Source: Acidimicrobiaceae bacterium
GTDB taxonomy: Bacteria; Actinomycetota; Acidimicrobiia; Acidimicrobiales; RAAP-2
DNA: 48,530 bases
Assembly (NCBI GenBank): GCA_003133325.1
Contig: PKXA01000099.1
Coordinates: 1 to 48,530 of the forward strand
Direction: 5' to 3'
Shown here piece after piece: positions 41,929 to 48,530 of this stretch; within the stretch, counting starts at the first letter, position 1; each line of letters opens with the position of its first letter. The notes below the pieces were generated by a model, which made no database searches, had not been told where the DNA came from, and saw only the letters and a list, made by a program, of their open reading frames with translations. The position numbers and the translations under genes were made by a program.

Positions 41929-43350
41929 TCATCGTTGGCGCTTGCCGAGGCTGAGGGCTCGCAGATCCTGAGGAGCTGACGCCTTCAACATCTCGATCAC
42001 CGCGCTGATCGGCTTCTTGGGTCCACATACCTGCTTCAGTACCTCTGCACCGGCGCTTCCCGCCACCGGGGTGGCGGTGGTGAGGAGGACGAGACGGGTG
42101 TTCCCCAACTCGCGGAGGACAGCCGCCTTGCCGATCGCCTTCCACAACGTGTCGGCCCGCTTCAATCCGGATGGCTGACTGGTGAAGGCCCCCGAGACAT
42201 CGAAGTACCACGTATTGCCGGCGGGGTCCCGGGCGCTGAAGTTGACTTCGACGCCGCCGGGCAGGCGTTGGTCCTCGCGGATGTCGCCGAAGCCATTTTC
42301 CGCGATCAGGATACGGGCGATCTCTTTGGCTGCTTTGCCTTCCCGAATGGCCCGGGCTCGGACGTCTTCGCCCTCGTTGGACGGGGTGGGGATCGCCGGC
42401 AAGCTCACACGTCGAGGACTGCCCGCCTCCTCGACCGCGAGCCGCTGGCGCTCCGTGTCCACCCTTGTCTCCGCCAAACGGATATAGGCCTCTTCGAGGT
42501 CGTAGCCCACATAACGCCGGCCGGTCCGTATCGCCGCCACCGCTGTAGTTCCCGATCCGACGAAGGGATCCAGAACCAGATCGCCCTTGTAGGTGTAGAG
42601 ATTGATCAGGCGAGAGGGGAGCTCCACCGGAAAGGGGGCGGGATGCCCGACCCGGGTGGCGCGTTCCGACGGGATCTCCCACACGTCGAGGGTGTTCTCC
42701 ATGAAGTCTTCGCGGGTCATCGTGACCTCCGAAGGGAGATCCTTCCGATAGCGCTCACGGGCGGGGACCGCCCTGTCGAACCGGCCCTTGCTCGCTACGA
42801 TCACCCGTTCGGTCAGGTCTCGCAAGACCGGGTTGGCCGGGCGTTGGAAGCTTCCCCAGGCACACGAGCCCGACGATCCCCGTTGCTTCATCCAGATGAT
42901 CTCTCCGCGGAGCAAAAGGCGCAGATCGTCCTGAAGGATGCTGATGACATCAGCCGAAAGCGATCGGTAGGGACGCCGACCCAGGTTGGCAACATTGATG
43001 GCGATCCGACCCCCTGGCTCGAGCTTGCGTACGCATTCCGAAAACACATCTCGGAGGAGGTCCAGATACTCGAGATAGGTGGAGGGGATCCCGCCTTCAC
43101 CCAGCGCCTCCTCGTACTCCTTGCCGGCAAAGTAGGGAGGTGAGGTGACGACCAGGGCCACCGACGCGTCAGGCACCTCGTTCATCGACCGGGCATCTCC
43201 CCGGATCAGCTTGTCGAAACCTTCGCTTGGACACAGGCCAGCGTCGGTCGACTGCTCAGGGGGTGTGAATCGGTTGTAGAACCCGGAGGCGTCGTGGTTC
43301 TCACGCTTGGACACCCCAAAAGCCGAAGTGGAGGTCGAGCGCTTGGTCAT
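41929..43350 (-). CDS. DNA methyltransferase (N4/N6 type) with C-terminal extension
   Basis: A 473-residue protein. The catalytic motif TSPPY (69-73) precedes the SAM motif DPFVGSGTT (261-269), the beta-class order of N4-cytosine/N6-adenine methyltransferases. IIWMKQRGSS, HPAPFPVELPSRLINLYTY and the region between fit the PF01555 family. Residues about 310-473 form an extra domain: GFGDIREDQRLPGGVEVNFS, then WYFDVSGAFTS and LKRADTLWKAIGKAAVL; the acidic and charged pattern is reminiscent of a PD-(D/E)XK fold, but no complete motif is proven. No restriction gene is adjacent. I start it at the ATG at 43350. Confidence 0.82.
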   Translation of the reverse strand: MTKRSTSTSAFGVSKRENHDASGFYNRFTPPEQSTDAGLCPSEGFDKLIRGDARSMNEVPDASVALVVTSPPYFAGKEYEEALGEGGIPSTYLEYLDLLRDVFSECVRKLEPGGRIAINVANLGRRPYRSLSADVISILQDDLRLLLRGEIIWMKQRGSSGSCAWGSFQRPANPVLRDLTERVIVASKGRFDRAVPARERYRKDLPSEVTMTREDFMENTLDVWEIPSERATRVGHPAPFPVELPSRLINLYTYKGDLVLDPFVGSGTTAVAAIRTGRRYVGYDLEEAYIRLAETRVDTERQRLAVEEAGSPRRVSLPAIPTPSNEGEDVRARAIREGKAAKEIARILIAENGFGDIREDQRLPGGVEVNFSARDPAGNTWYFDVSGAFTSQPSGLKRADTLWKAIGKAAVLRELGNTRLVLLTTATPVAGSAGAEVLKQVCGPKKPISAVIEMLKASAPQDLRALSLGKRQR

Positions 43351-43454
43351 CCGGGCGATCCTACGCGGCGCCTGTGACGATTTGGGGTACCGAGGGCTGT
43401 AGGGCTGTGGCGCCACCACCTGATTGTCGGGTGGTCACCGCGTCTTCGTCCGCC

Positions 43455-43847
43455 TCAGCTGAGAATCTTTGCCTTTTGGGCGTCGAACTCTGCGTCAGTG
43501 ATCACGCCCTTCGATTTCAGGTCGGCCAGTTTGGCCAGTTCGTCGGCGCCACCACCAGCCCCGGACGCGTGATGCATGAAGGCATCAAATGCCTCGTGTT
43601 GCTGTGCCGCCTGGCGCTCGGCGCGCTCATGCATACTGCCGCCGCGGGCGATCAGGTAGATGAGGACTCCGAGGAACGGGAAGATGACAACGAAGATGAC
43701 CCACAGCGCCTTGGCCGGACCACCCATGTCGTGGCTGCGGAAGACGTCAGCGAAGACCCCGATGAGGAGCCAGATCCACACGAAGAAGAAGAAGAACTCC
43801 AACATCGTCCAGAAGATGTTGAGAAGCGGATATGTGGCGGCAATCAT
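43455..43847 (-). CDS. PLDc_N/SHOCT-type small membrane protein
   Basis: A 130-residue protein. Two membrane segments (about 8-32, FWTMLEFFFFFVWIWLLIGVF, and 47-66, LWVIFVVIFPFLGVLIYLIA) match the short PLDc_N segment. A SHOCT domain at the end (ADELAKLADLKSKGVITDAE, FDAQKAKIL) is typical. Function unknown; such proteins are often linked with envelope or stress. AAGGAG is 12 bases upstream of the ATG at 43847. Stand-alone gene. Confidence 0.85.
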   Translation of the reverse strand: MIAATYPLLNIFWTMLEFFFFFVWIWLLIGVFADVFRSHDMGGPAKALWVIFVVIFPFLGVLIYLIARGGSMHERAERQAAQQHEAFDAFMHHASGAGGGADELAKLADLKSKGVITDAEFDAQKAKILS

Positions 43848-44271
43848 GTCCGGTGTCGCTCCTTGGCTACGGGGGGATCACTGACGAGTTGTGTGCATGA
43901 TCCGCCCACATGTGAATCCTTCCGGGGCAGTTCGGATGGGTACGGATCCGCAGCGAAAGGGCTGACGCCAAACTACCACGGGGCGCATTTGGGTGGCTTG
44001 GTTGGGGATCGACGCTACGAGCCCTCACGACGCGTTGCCCGATTGGTTGCCGTCGGGTCTCTGCTGCCGGCGGCGGATCTTCGAGTGTGATCCACCCTGG
44101 CGAACCCACCCCGTGGCCTCGGCCGTTTGGGCACCTTGGCCTTCCTCCAATCGTTGGAGAGGACAGCGGACACCCGGGAGACCCGGTCATCTTTCGGGGG
44201 CAGGTCGGCCCCCCGGGAAACCAGCGCCGGCGAAGTAGCGGTTCCATTGCCACTTCGGTGAGACTGCGGCC
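43848..44271. other. Intergenic region without recognised gene
   Basis: About 420 bases between divergent genes. Frames on both strands are antisense-like or short and have no ribosome binding site or family pattern. I looked for a stable RNA and saw none. It may contain the promoters of both neighbours. Confidence 0.5.
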
Positions 44272-44601
44272 ATGGCTTTCGGTCAACAGTCGGGACCACC
44301 GGCCGCGGCGAGACAGGTGCAGGAGCTGTTGGCGCTCATCCAGGACGCCGGTCACACCGACTTCCGGGACGCGCGTGGACCGATGGGGTTCACACAGCGT
44401 CAGGCCGCCGGCAAGTTCACTCGCGACGAGGCAGCAGCATTTATCGACCGGCTGCAGGAGGCAGAGATCGATGGGAGTGACCCGGTCGCTGCCGATCCGC
44501 CGGAAAGGCTGTCGGCCGTAGAGCAGACGATGCGCCGGATGCCTGCCGGGCAACTCGCCGCCGAGCTTCAGCGTCGCGGCTGGACGGTGATCGAACCGTA
44601 G
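44272..44601 (+). CDS. Small conserved-looking actinobacterial protein, unknown function
   Basis: A 109-residue protein with two helical parts, AAARQVQELLALIQDAGH (about 10-27) and FTQRQAAGKFTRDEAAAFID (about 40-58), and a C-terminal helical end, RMPAGQLAAELQRRGWTVIEP. The composition and the pattern resemble small actinobacterial proteins with no known function. No signal peptide. The start follows a weak upstream region. No operon partner. Confidence 0.6.
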   Translation: MAFGQQSGPPAAARQVQELLALIQDAGHTDFRDARGPMGFTQRQAAGKFTRDEAAAFIDRLQEAEIDGSDPVAADPPERLSAVEQTMRRMPAGQLAAELQRRGWTVIEP

Positions 44602-44661
44602 GACCGGTGATTGGGCGCACACTCGTCTGCTCGGCGCCGCCGCGTTCCCAACACCGACAGC

Positions 44662-44964
44662 TCAGGCGGGGATACGCGAAAGTATCTCGGCGAAGCCGTC
44701 GGGAGCGATCACCGGAAGCAGGTGACCCGAGTCGACGCGGACAACAGGCACCGGTAGCGGGAGCCGCTGCGCCATCTCCTCATGGGTCGCCGTGGTACCG
44801 GGCGGTCGCGTTGGTTGAGCACGGAGTTGATCGGAACACCGGTTGCGACCGACCAGTGCACCGGTTGGAAGTAGTGGTGCACCGTGTCTTCGACGCAGCG
44901 AATCGGATCGACCACGAACGCCGAGGTGCCATCGTCAAGCGGATCGCCGCCATAGCGCCATAGG
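44662..44964 (-). pseudogene. Alpha/beta hydrolase C-terminal remnant
   Basis: On the minus strand the frame gives FVVDPIRCVEDTVHHYF and GVPINSVLNQRDRPVP (about 44935-44788), then after a one-base shift EEMAQRLPLPVPVVRVDSGH and LLPVIAPDGFAEIL, ending at the TGA at 44662-44664. The last part has the catalytic His of the alpha/beta hydrolase fold (DSGH). The nucleophile and N-terminal half are absent. It is a decayed gene. Confidence 0.6.
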
Positions 44965-45017
44965 TATTGCGGAACGACTCGGTCGGGCTCGGCATGATCT
45001 CGGGCATGATCTCGGGC

Positions 45018-45362
45018 ATGGTCACAATGTCGGTCGAGCAATTCGAGGAGCTGGTGGCCAACGGTCTTGATGGGATTCCTGCAGAACTCGGTGCCACCAT
45101 GGAAAACGTCGCTGTCGTGGTGGACGACCTCAGCCCACCCGGTCGGCTGCTAGGGCTATATGAGGGGGTCCCACTCACCCAACGGGGCAACCACTACTCG
45201 GCGTCAGTGCCCGATCGCATCACGATCTACATGGCGACGACATGTGGGGCGTGCCAGACCACGCAGGAAGTGGTGGAACTGGTGCGCAGGACGGTAATCC
45301 ACGAGGTCGCCCACCACTTCGGTATCGATGACCAGCGGCTCGAGGAGTTGGGCTGGGCGTAA
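45018..45362 (+). CDS. Zincin-like metallopeptidase family protein
   Basis: A 114-residue protein of the small zincin-like family (PF06262/DUF1025 type). The Zn site is HEVAHHFGIDD (HExxH plus a downstream Asp). ELGATMENVAVVVDDLSPPG and the ITIYMATTC block match the family start and middle. The activity and substrate of this family are not known. Just before the start, CATGATCTCGGG is repeated in tandem (44995-45018), creating several in-frame ATG codons; I chose the ATG at 45018, but 45027 is possible. Confidence 0.8.
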   Translation: MVTMSVEQFEELVANGLDGIPAELGATMENVAVVVDDLSPPGRLLGLYEGVPLTQRGNHYSASVPDRITIYMATTCGACQTTQEVVELVRRTVIHEVAHHFGIDDQRLEELGWA

Positions 45363-45413
45363 GCCGGCACCAAGCCCTGGCGGGACGGGCGTCCCCCCTC
45401 CGCATCGTGGGCG

Positions 45414-46043
45414 TCAGGATCGGTTCGAGGGGTCGTCTTCGACGGCCTGGGCGTCAAAGCCCCCATGGCGTATTGGGAGCAGCTCGGCCACCATGCGCTG
45501 GCCTGTTTCCAAGGTCGAGGTCAGGATCTCGACAGCGTCCTCGTCCCTGCCTCTCTCGACCATCCACTTGGCTGCCACCAAGTGCTGCAGGATGGAGTCA
45601 CTGATCTCGAGCGCCTCCCGCTGGCGATGGGCGGTTTCCTGGAGGCGACGACGCTGCTCCTGTTCTGCCAGGGCACGCCGTTGGCCAGCCCTTATCTGGT
45701 CCGTGGCCCGACCGAGCAACACACCGAGCAATAGCAATCCCGCGGCACGCGCGATCCAACCGGTGGCGTCGATGTCTCCCGCACCGTCCGCCAATTCGAA
45801 GATCGCGAACAGGGAGAATCCGACGGCCGCGCCCACCAGACCCCCGCGCAGGCCGAACGACATGGCCAGGAGGGCGATCGGCAGCGAGTAGAGGATGTCG
45901 ATCGCTTCTCCGCTGCCGTCGCTGAAGTACCGGGCTACGGAAACTCCCGCAAAGAGGCCGGCCGCGATGAGCAGCGCCGCATACGAATGCGATCGGTACC
46001 AGGGGAACGAAGCCCCCTCCGGCTGATCTCGGGTCCATGCCAC
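45414..46043 (-). CDS. Membrane protein with coiled-coil, sensor-kinase-like but without ATPase domain
   Basis: A 209-residue protein. Four hydrophobic segments (about 20-40, 49-66, 68-85, 93-112) resemble a small MASE-like sensor domain. A coiled-coil follows (ATDQIRAGQRRALAEQEQRR, about 112-135), and a helical hairpin near 145-185 (SDSILQHLVAAKWMVE, AVEILTSTLETGQRM) resembles the dimerisation part of histidine kinases of the HisKA_3 or HWE kind. No kinase N/G boxes follow. It may be a kinase-like regulator acting with partner proteins, or a truncated kinase. Function unknown. Confidence 0.6.
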   Translation of the reverse strand: MAWTRDQPEGASFPWYRSHSYAALLIAAGLFAGVSVARYFSDGSGEAIDILYSLPIALLAMSFGLRGGLVGAAVGFSLFAIFELADGAGDIDATGWIARAAGLLLLGVLLGRATDQIRAGQRRALAEQEQRRRLQETAHRQREALEISDSILQHLVAAKWMVERGRDEDAVEILTSTLETGQRMVAELLPIRHGGFDAQAVEDDPSNRS

Positions 46044-46424
46044 CTACTTGCCTCCCTTGCGAGCGTGGCAGATGTTCCCCCCGCTCCACCAGGGACCAAA
46101 GTCCCGAAAGGTGGCCTCGGCGGGGTGGGTCCGGATTCGCCCTTCACGGTCACTTGGAGGTTCGGCGGATAGGCGACATGTCCGGTGAACCTCCAAGCAC
46201 ACAGATCAGACGGTGCCGCACCCTCGGGTGGTTCATGATCCAGAGCGGTGATCAGGCGTGGGTCCGAAGGCTCGAGTCCGTTGGGACGTGGGGATGACTC
46301 GTCGTCCTGCCGATCTTTCCTCCGATCGTGTGATCATGATCGTCAAATCCGACGACGACGTCACCGCGGAGCGATCCACAGCCTGGCTGGGCCGACACGG
46401 GGGCGGCGAGCCGGTCGCCCTCAG
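46044..46424. other. Intergenic region with 11-bp inverted repeat
   Basis: CTTGGAGGTTC (46153-46163) and GAACCTCCAAG (46187-46197) are perfect reverse complements with 23 bases between. They could form a long hairpin or a two-site operator. No gene recognised; a forward frame starting at 46294 is antisense to the lipoprotein gene and not convincing. Confidence 0.5.
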
Positions 46425-47003
46425 CTATCCGTCGATCCCGACCCATGCGGTGAGGCGCGTTCCGATCGCGCCGCCCGAGACGGTGCGCGACCCGTTCGAG
46501 ACGAAGCTGCAGCCGTCGATGTCGACGGAGACATCAACGCCAGGGCCAGATGGGTACACGAACTGCAGCAGGTCCACCCGTCCTTGTGAGGCCGGGCAGC
46601 CATACACGGCTCCCGTGGGGATCACCGGCCAGGTTGGCTGGTCGATGTACGTGACGAAGGACGGGAGTTGCGAACCAGTCACCACATGGGACTGCACCAT
46701 GGTGCCGGCCGTGACCGCCTGATTCAACCCGGCGTACCGGCAGACCGTCAGCAAGGTCGGACCTGGCGGCACAAGAGTGCTCGCCAAACCCGGGCGGGTA
46801 GGTGGCGGGTTGAGGGGCGTGGTCGAGGAGGGGGCCCACTGTCTCGGGCAAGCAGCTGCGCCCACCGGAACGGTGGTCGAACTGGTGGTGGGTCCTTCAG
46901 CAGCTGTTGTGCCGCCACACGCTGCGGCGACGACTGCCAGGATGCCGAGTCCCAGTAGGGGGTTGCACGCAACTGATCTGAATCCGCACGGCGGATGGGA
47001 CAC
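46425..47003 (-). CDS. Secreted lipoprotein, unknown function
   Basis: A 192-residue protein with a lipobox: hydrophobic LLGLGILAVVAAACGG with the lipid-modified Cys near residue 29, then a Thr/Ser-rich linker (TTSSTTVPV). Mature part has a Cys pair-like spread (ACPRQW, VCRYAG, GCPAS, DGCSF), and its end (VSGGAIGTRLTAWVG) is hydrophobic. No known domain. Start: GTG at 47003, with TACCCT (47015-47010) six bases upstream, a leaderless pattern. Anchored outside the membrane. Confidence 0.7.
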   Translation of the reverse strand: MSHPPCGFRSVACNPLLGLGILAVVAAACGGTTAAEGPTTSSTTVPVGAAACPRQWAPSSTTPLNPPPTRPGLASTLVPPGPTLLTVCRYAGLNQAVTAGTMVQSHVVTGSQLPSFVTYIDQPTWPVIPTGAVYGCPASQGRVDLLQFVYPSGPGVDVSVDIDGCSFVSNGSRTVSGGAIGTRLTAWVGIDG

Positions 47004-47241
47004 ATCCTCAGGGTAGATGTTGATTCAGGCGGATGGTGGCCGCCTGAACCTCCGGATGACGATTCAGGTGGCCTCGACGGTTGGCTCCAAGGTGGTGGCA
47101 AGCGGACATGCGGTGACAGCGCACGGAGCCTCTGAAGTAGATGTGGCTGCGAAGTGCGAAGCCCCGAAAGCCGCCGAGTGGCTTTGGGAATCCGGCGACT
47201 TCAGTCGCCGGAGCAGGTCAAGCTGCATCTGGTCCCGCGCT

Positions 47242-47247
47242 TACGCT
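47242..47247 (+). promoter_or_regulatory. -10 hexamer for leaderless transcript of the Cys-rich gene
   Basis: TACGCT ends eight bases before the ATG at 47256, without a ribosome binding site. The same hexamer stands before the fur start on the other strand. Confidence 0.4.
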
Positions 47248-47255
47248 GTGTGCCC

Positions 47256-47912
47256 ATGGACCCATCGTTCACCGAGGTTTCGGCCGGCGACACCACCTGG
47301 CGTTTCGACCGCTCGTTCCTCACCTCCAACTGGACCTGCATCTGGGGCCGCGGTTGCCTGGGGATCCTCCCCCAACCGGCGGCCGAACTCGGCCATGGCT
47401 GTTGCTCGATCGGTGCCGATCTCGACGGCAACGACGAAGCGCGCCGGATCGGAGCGCTGGCGGCCACGTTGGAGCCTTCACGCTTCGAGTACCACGCCAC
47501 CGCGGCCGAAGGTGGTGTCTTCGGTGACGCCACCCGTAGCAGCACCCGGGTGGTCGACGGAGCCTGCATCTTCCTCAACCGGTCCGGTTTCGACGGGGGC
47601 GCCGGCTGCGCGTTGCACCTGGCAGCCCTCGATTGGGGCGAGTCGCCCATCGACTGGAAGCCGTCGGTCTGCTGGCAGCTGCCGATCAAAGTGGATTGGG
47701 AGCCAGGCGACGACGGGACCGAAGTCGCCACAGTCCGGGGGTGGACGAGAGGCGACTGGGGCCCCGAGGGCGACACCATGGCCTGGTGCTGCACCGAGGG
47801 CACCCAGGCCTACGTCGGTGACCGGCCGGTGATCGAGTCGATGGCCGAGGAGCTGGAGGCGATCATGGGTTCCGAGGTGTACGTCGAGCTTCGGCGACGC
47901 CTCGACAACTGA
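47256..47912 (+). CDS. Cys-rich conserved-looking protein, unknown function
   Basis: A 218-residue protein. Cysteines are grouped in CIWGRGCLG (27-35 or so), HGCCSIG, DGACIFLN, GCALH, VCWQLP and WCC. The pattern resembles the cysteine-cluster families that bind Zn or Fe-S, but I cannot name the family with certainty. DWKPSVCWQLPIKVDWE is the best conserved-looking region. I start at the ATG at 47256; the upstream frame (47154) has no support. No signal peptide. Single gene. Confidence 0.7.
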   Translation: MDPSFTEVSAGDTTWRFDRSFLTSNWTCIWGRGCLGILPQPAAELGHGCCSIGADLDGNDEARRIGALAATLEPSRFEYHATAAEGGVFGDATRSSTRVVDGACIFLNRSGFDGGAGCALHLAALDWGESPIDWKPSVCWQLPIKVDWEPGDDGTEVATVRGWTRGDWGPEGDTMAWCCTEGTQAYVGDRPVIESMAEELEAIMGSEVYVELRRRLDN

Positions 47913-48283
47913 CTTCGCCATCCCGGCCCCGCAGGGTCCGGCGGGTGGAAGGCGGGCGGGATCCGACCCTCGCCGCCATCCAGATAGGTGCCGCCAAACC
48001 CCGGTCACCCCTTGCCGTGCTTGCTGAGATCAGGACAGCGGCCACCTGGGAGCGGGCCGGTCAGAGTCACAACCGCGTAGGCCGGCCCGATCGAGCCAGC
48101 GAGCTGCCGGCTGCGAGACGTGCTGATCACCAGTGCTGCCCGGTCATTCGTCGGCATCGGGCCCGTTGCAGCCCGTCGGTGCCCATGGAAGAGCACCGGT
48201 CAGGATTTCGGAACTGGTAGGACGCCCACCCGCGGTCTCATGGAGGAAGCTGCTGACAGATTGCCTGGATAGAGTCGTCAAAT
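47913..48283. other. Intergenic region without recognised gene
   Basis: About 370 bases. Frames present are short and have no ribosome binding site. Toward the end TAGAGT (48270-48275) is a possible -10 for the gene starting at 48284. I see no tRNA, repeat or IS end. Confidence 0.5.
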
Positions 48284-48530
48284 GTGAAGTCGGTTCGGAA
48301 ACTCGGGGTTTGGAGGTCATCAGGGTTATTGGTTCTGGCCTCCCTGTTGGTCCTGACGGTGGTGGTGATCTCCTGGTTCCCGGTCCGGGCCGTCTCGGGC
48401 GCATCAGTGAAGTCGCCCCGCGTAGAGAATCTCTCTCCGGCTCCGGATTCGGTTGTCCCATTTGGTGGAGCCTCGCTCGGCGTACATGCATTGACCAGTC
48501 CAAAGGCCCCGGTCGTCGGGATGGCCGCCA
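48284..48530 (+). CDS. Secreted propeller-like repeat protein, 5' part (runs off the window)
   Basis: A GTG opens 82 codons up to the right edge. A signal peptide is clear (basic VKSVRK, then LLVLASLLVLTVVVI and a small-residue VSGA). Then SVVPFGGASLGVHAL and PVVGMAA match the repeat pattern of the protein at 26611 (FGDA, then IVGMAA). The rest of the gene lies outside the window. TAGAGT eight bases upstream suggests a leaderless mRNA. Confidence 0.6.
   Translation, partial: MKSVRKLGVWRSSGLLVLASLLVLTVVVISWFPVRAVSGASVKSPRVENLSPAPDSVVPFGGASLGVHALTSPKAPVVGMAA

Noticed and set aside
43867-44622. 251-codon minus-strand frame
   Set aside because: Antisense to a convincing small gene at 44272; no family pattern or start signal.
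44995-45026. Tandem CATGATCTCGGG repeats considered as an operator or CRISPR-like array
   Set aside because: Only two and a half units without spacers; simple slippage repeat at the start of the metallopeptidase frame.
46294-46722. Forward frame starting MTRRPADLSSDRV
   Set aside because: It is antisense to the lipoprotein gene for most of its length; the lipoprotein has a clear lipobox and start.
1-48530. CRISPR array, rRNA or tRNA genes anywhere in the window
   Set aside because: Reading the window gave no regularly spaced repeats and no tRNA or rRNA pattern; a covariance-model scan would be needed to exclude a degenerate one.

Overview
The window is high-GC actinobacterial DNA. Short Shine-Dalgarno sites, GTG/TTG starts and many TANNNT -10 hexamers a few bases from a start codon (leaderless style) fit that phylum. 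Tandem cell-wall-binding-repeat-2 proteins, a class E sortase with an LAFTG substrate, and two secreted proteins of the Gly-Tyr-Trp propeller-like type suggest a member of class Acidimicrobiia. The class is an inference from gene content, not proven.

Layout. 1-6280: a decayed IS4/IS1634-like transposase tail, two tandem paralogous secreted cell-wall-binding proteins (850-3129, 3359-5665) and a DUF4338 (DruA-like) remnant. 6280-12572: a small-module zone with an AbiE type IV toxin-antitoxin pair under two operator-like palindromes, CtaG, a VapBC-type pair, a NiCoT nickel/cobalt transporter, a toxin/ribbon-helix-helix pair flanked by 39-bp direct repeats, and a Fur-family regulator. 12683-16053: membrane and surface proteins, including the LAFTG protein and a DUF4012 protein.

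16224-41927 is an exopolysaccharide/surface-glycan locus. It holds a Wzz/BY-kinase, a GDP-mannose 3,5-epimerase-like protein, two GT4 enzymes, a GT61 enzyme and a DXD glycosyltransferase, a Wzy/ligase-type polymerase, FkbM, TylF and other methyltransferases, two paralogous hexapeptide acyltransferases, a Wzx-type flippase, a polyprenyl-phosphate sugar transferase (initiating enzyme), a sortase and a low-molecular-weight tyrosine phosphatase. Embedded in it is a tight operon of methyltransferase, acyl carrier protein, ANL-family ligase and short-chain reductase (33305-36564), next to a hexapeptide acyltransferase. I infer a dedicated pathway that builds an ACP-bound acyl group to decorate the glycan; this is the best candidate for an undescribed system. 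The locus is a mosaic: ISL3, IS21 and IS4-like transposase remnants and a helicase fragment sit between the glycan genes.

41929-48530: a DNA methyltransferase with an extra C-terminal domain, then mostly ordinary small genes (SHOCT membrane protein, zincin-like metallopeptidase, sensor-like membrane protein, lipoprotein, Cys-rich protein), one broken hydrolase, and at the right edge the start of another secreted propeller-like protein.

How it works together (inference): the sugar transferase loads the first sugar on the lipid carrier, the glycosyltransferases extend it, acyl and methyl groups are added, Wzx flips it, the polymerase joins units, and the BY-kinase with the phosphatase controls chain length. 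All family assignments are from reading motifs; no database search was run.
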